From DASRDR01 sp044867785 (GTDB taxonomy: Bacteria; Methylomirabilota; Methylomirabilia; Rokubacteriales; DASRDR01): 12,567 nt of DNA. The notes beneath the pieces were generated by a model. The model did not search any database. It worked only from the letters and a program-made list of their open reading frames with translations, and was not told the DNA's origin. Shown piece after piece: positions 12,356 through 12,567 of the stretch. The stretch spans positions 1-12,567 of the forward strand of contig JBIOVM010000169.1 in NCBI GenBank assembly GCA_044867785.1, in the 5' to 3' direction. Every line of letters starts with the position of its first letter. Position 1 is the stretch's first letter. A program made the position numbers and the translations under genes.

Positions 12356-12567
12356 CTACGGCGGGCCGAGGGAGCGATACTCGACGGCCGCCGTGTTGCC
12401 GGCGCTCCGGGAGTTGGACGCCAGCCCGAAGAACAGCGTCGCCGGCAGGCTCAGGGTGATCTGCCCGCGCTGCGTCCAGGTGGTCCCGTTCGAGCTCGTG
12501 TACCCCGTGAAGACGTTCCCCTGGCGGCGCAGGCGCACCCACACGTTGGGGAAGCTCACCGTCCCGC
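12356..12567 (-). CDS. C-terminal end of a LamG/DUF1349-like beta-sandwich protein
   Basis: The last 70 codons of a gene that enters from the right edge; the frame is open to the end of the window, so the GTG at about 12559 should not be taken as its start. The peptide (VWVRLRRQGNVFTGYTSSNG, then TTWTQRGQITLSLPATLFFGLASNS and a VEYRSLGPP end) has the alternating strands and the W-R-L-R-x-G-N-x-F-x-G-Y-x-S-x-D/N-G-x-x-W signature of concanavalin-like DUF1349/LamG domains, often carbohydrate-binding modules at the end of secreted proteins. The full domain order and any signal peptide lie outside the window. It converges on the methyltransferase gene across a 258-base gap that holds the long hairpin. 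Confidence 0.8.
   Translation of the reverse strand, partial: GTVSFPNVWVRLRRQGNVFTGYTSSNGTTWTQRGQITLSLPATLFFGLASNSRSAGNTAAVEYRSLGPP

Noticed and set aside
1..12567. Mobile element, CRISPR array or tRNA/rRNA genes
   Set aside because: No transposase or integrase peptide, no regularly spaced direct repeats and no tRNA or rRNA signature could be found on either strand by eye.

Overview
The window is very GC-rich, densely coded bacterial DNA. It holds eleven protein genes that I can support: nine complete and two cut by the window ends. I see no rRNA, tRNA, insertion sequence or CRISPR array. The mix of a tripartite (TRAP) acid importer, an amide hydrolase of the dimethylformamidase type, a cobalt-type nitrile hydratase and a bacterial topoisomerase VI suggests an uncultivated soil or groundwater lineage, for example Rokubacteria/Methylomirabilota or a relative. 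That placement is an impression from gene content, not a phylogenetic result.

Left part (1-3530). On the minus strand, in transcription order, lie a 555-residue protein resembling the large subunit of N,N-dimethylformamidase, a TRAP substrate-binding protein (DctP) and the first 39 residues of the TRAP small permease (DctQ). A 101-residue membrane protein reads away from the hydrolase on the plus strand, across a 192-base divergent region that holds a 15-base palindrome.

Middle part (3552-6868). This is a compact minus-strand operon: a Tda3-like FAD oxidoreductase, nitrile hydratase beta, nitrile hydratase alpha (with the cobalt claw CTLCSC), and an unusual maturation protein. In that protein a thioredoxin-like [2Fe-2S] ferredoxin domain rich in cysteine is fused to the nitrile hydratase activator domain. 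The hydratase turns nitriles into amides, and no classical amidase is present. The dimethylformamidase-like enzyme nearby is the only amide-hydrolase candidate in view, so a nitrile/amide utilisation island is a reasonable but unproven reading.

Right part (7050-12567). A small DUF2934 protein reads leftwards. Divergently from it lies a two-gene operon for topoisomerase VI, subunit B then subunit A, with all key ATPase, Toprim and tyrosine motifs in place. A 582-base stretch without a recognisable gene follows, then a SAM-dependent methyltransferase. A long near-perfect hairpin separates this gene from the convergent 3' end of a gene encoding a LamG/DUF1349-like beta-sandwich domain, which runs out of the window.

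The most unusual items are the ferredoxin-activator fusion and the bacterial topoisomerase VI pair. Antisense frames stay open over almost every real gene because of the GC content; they were judged to be artefacts.
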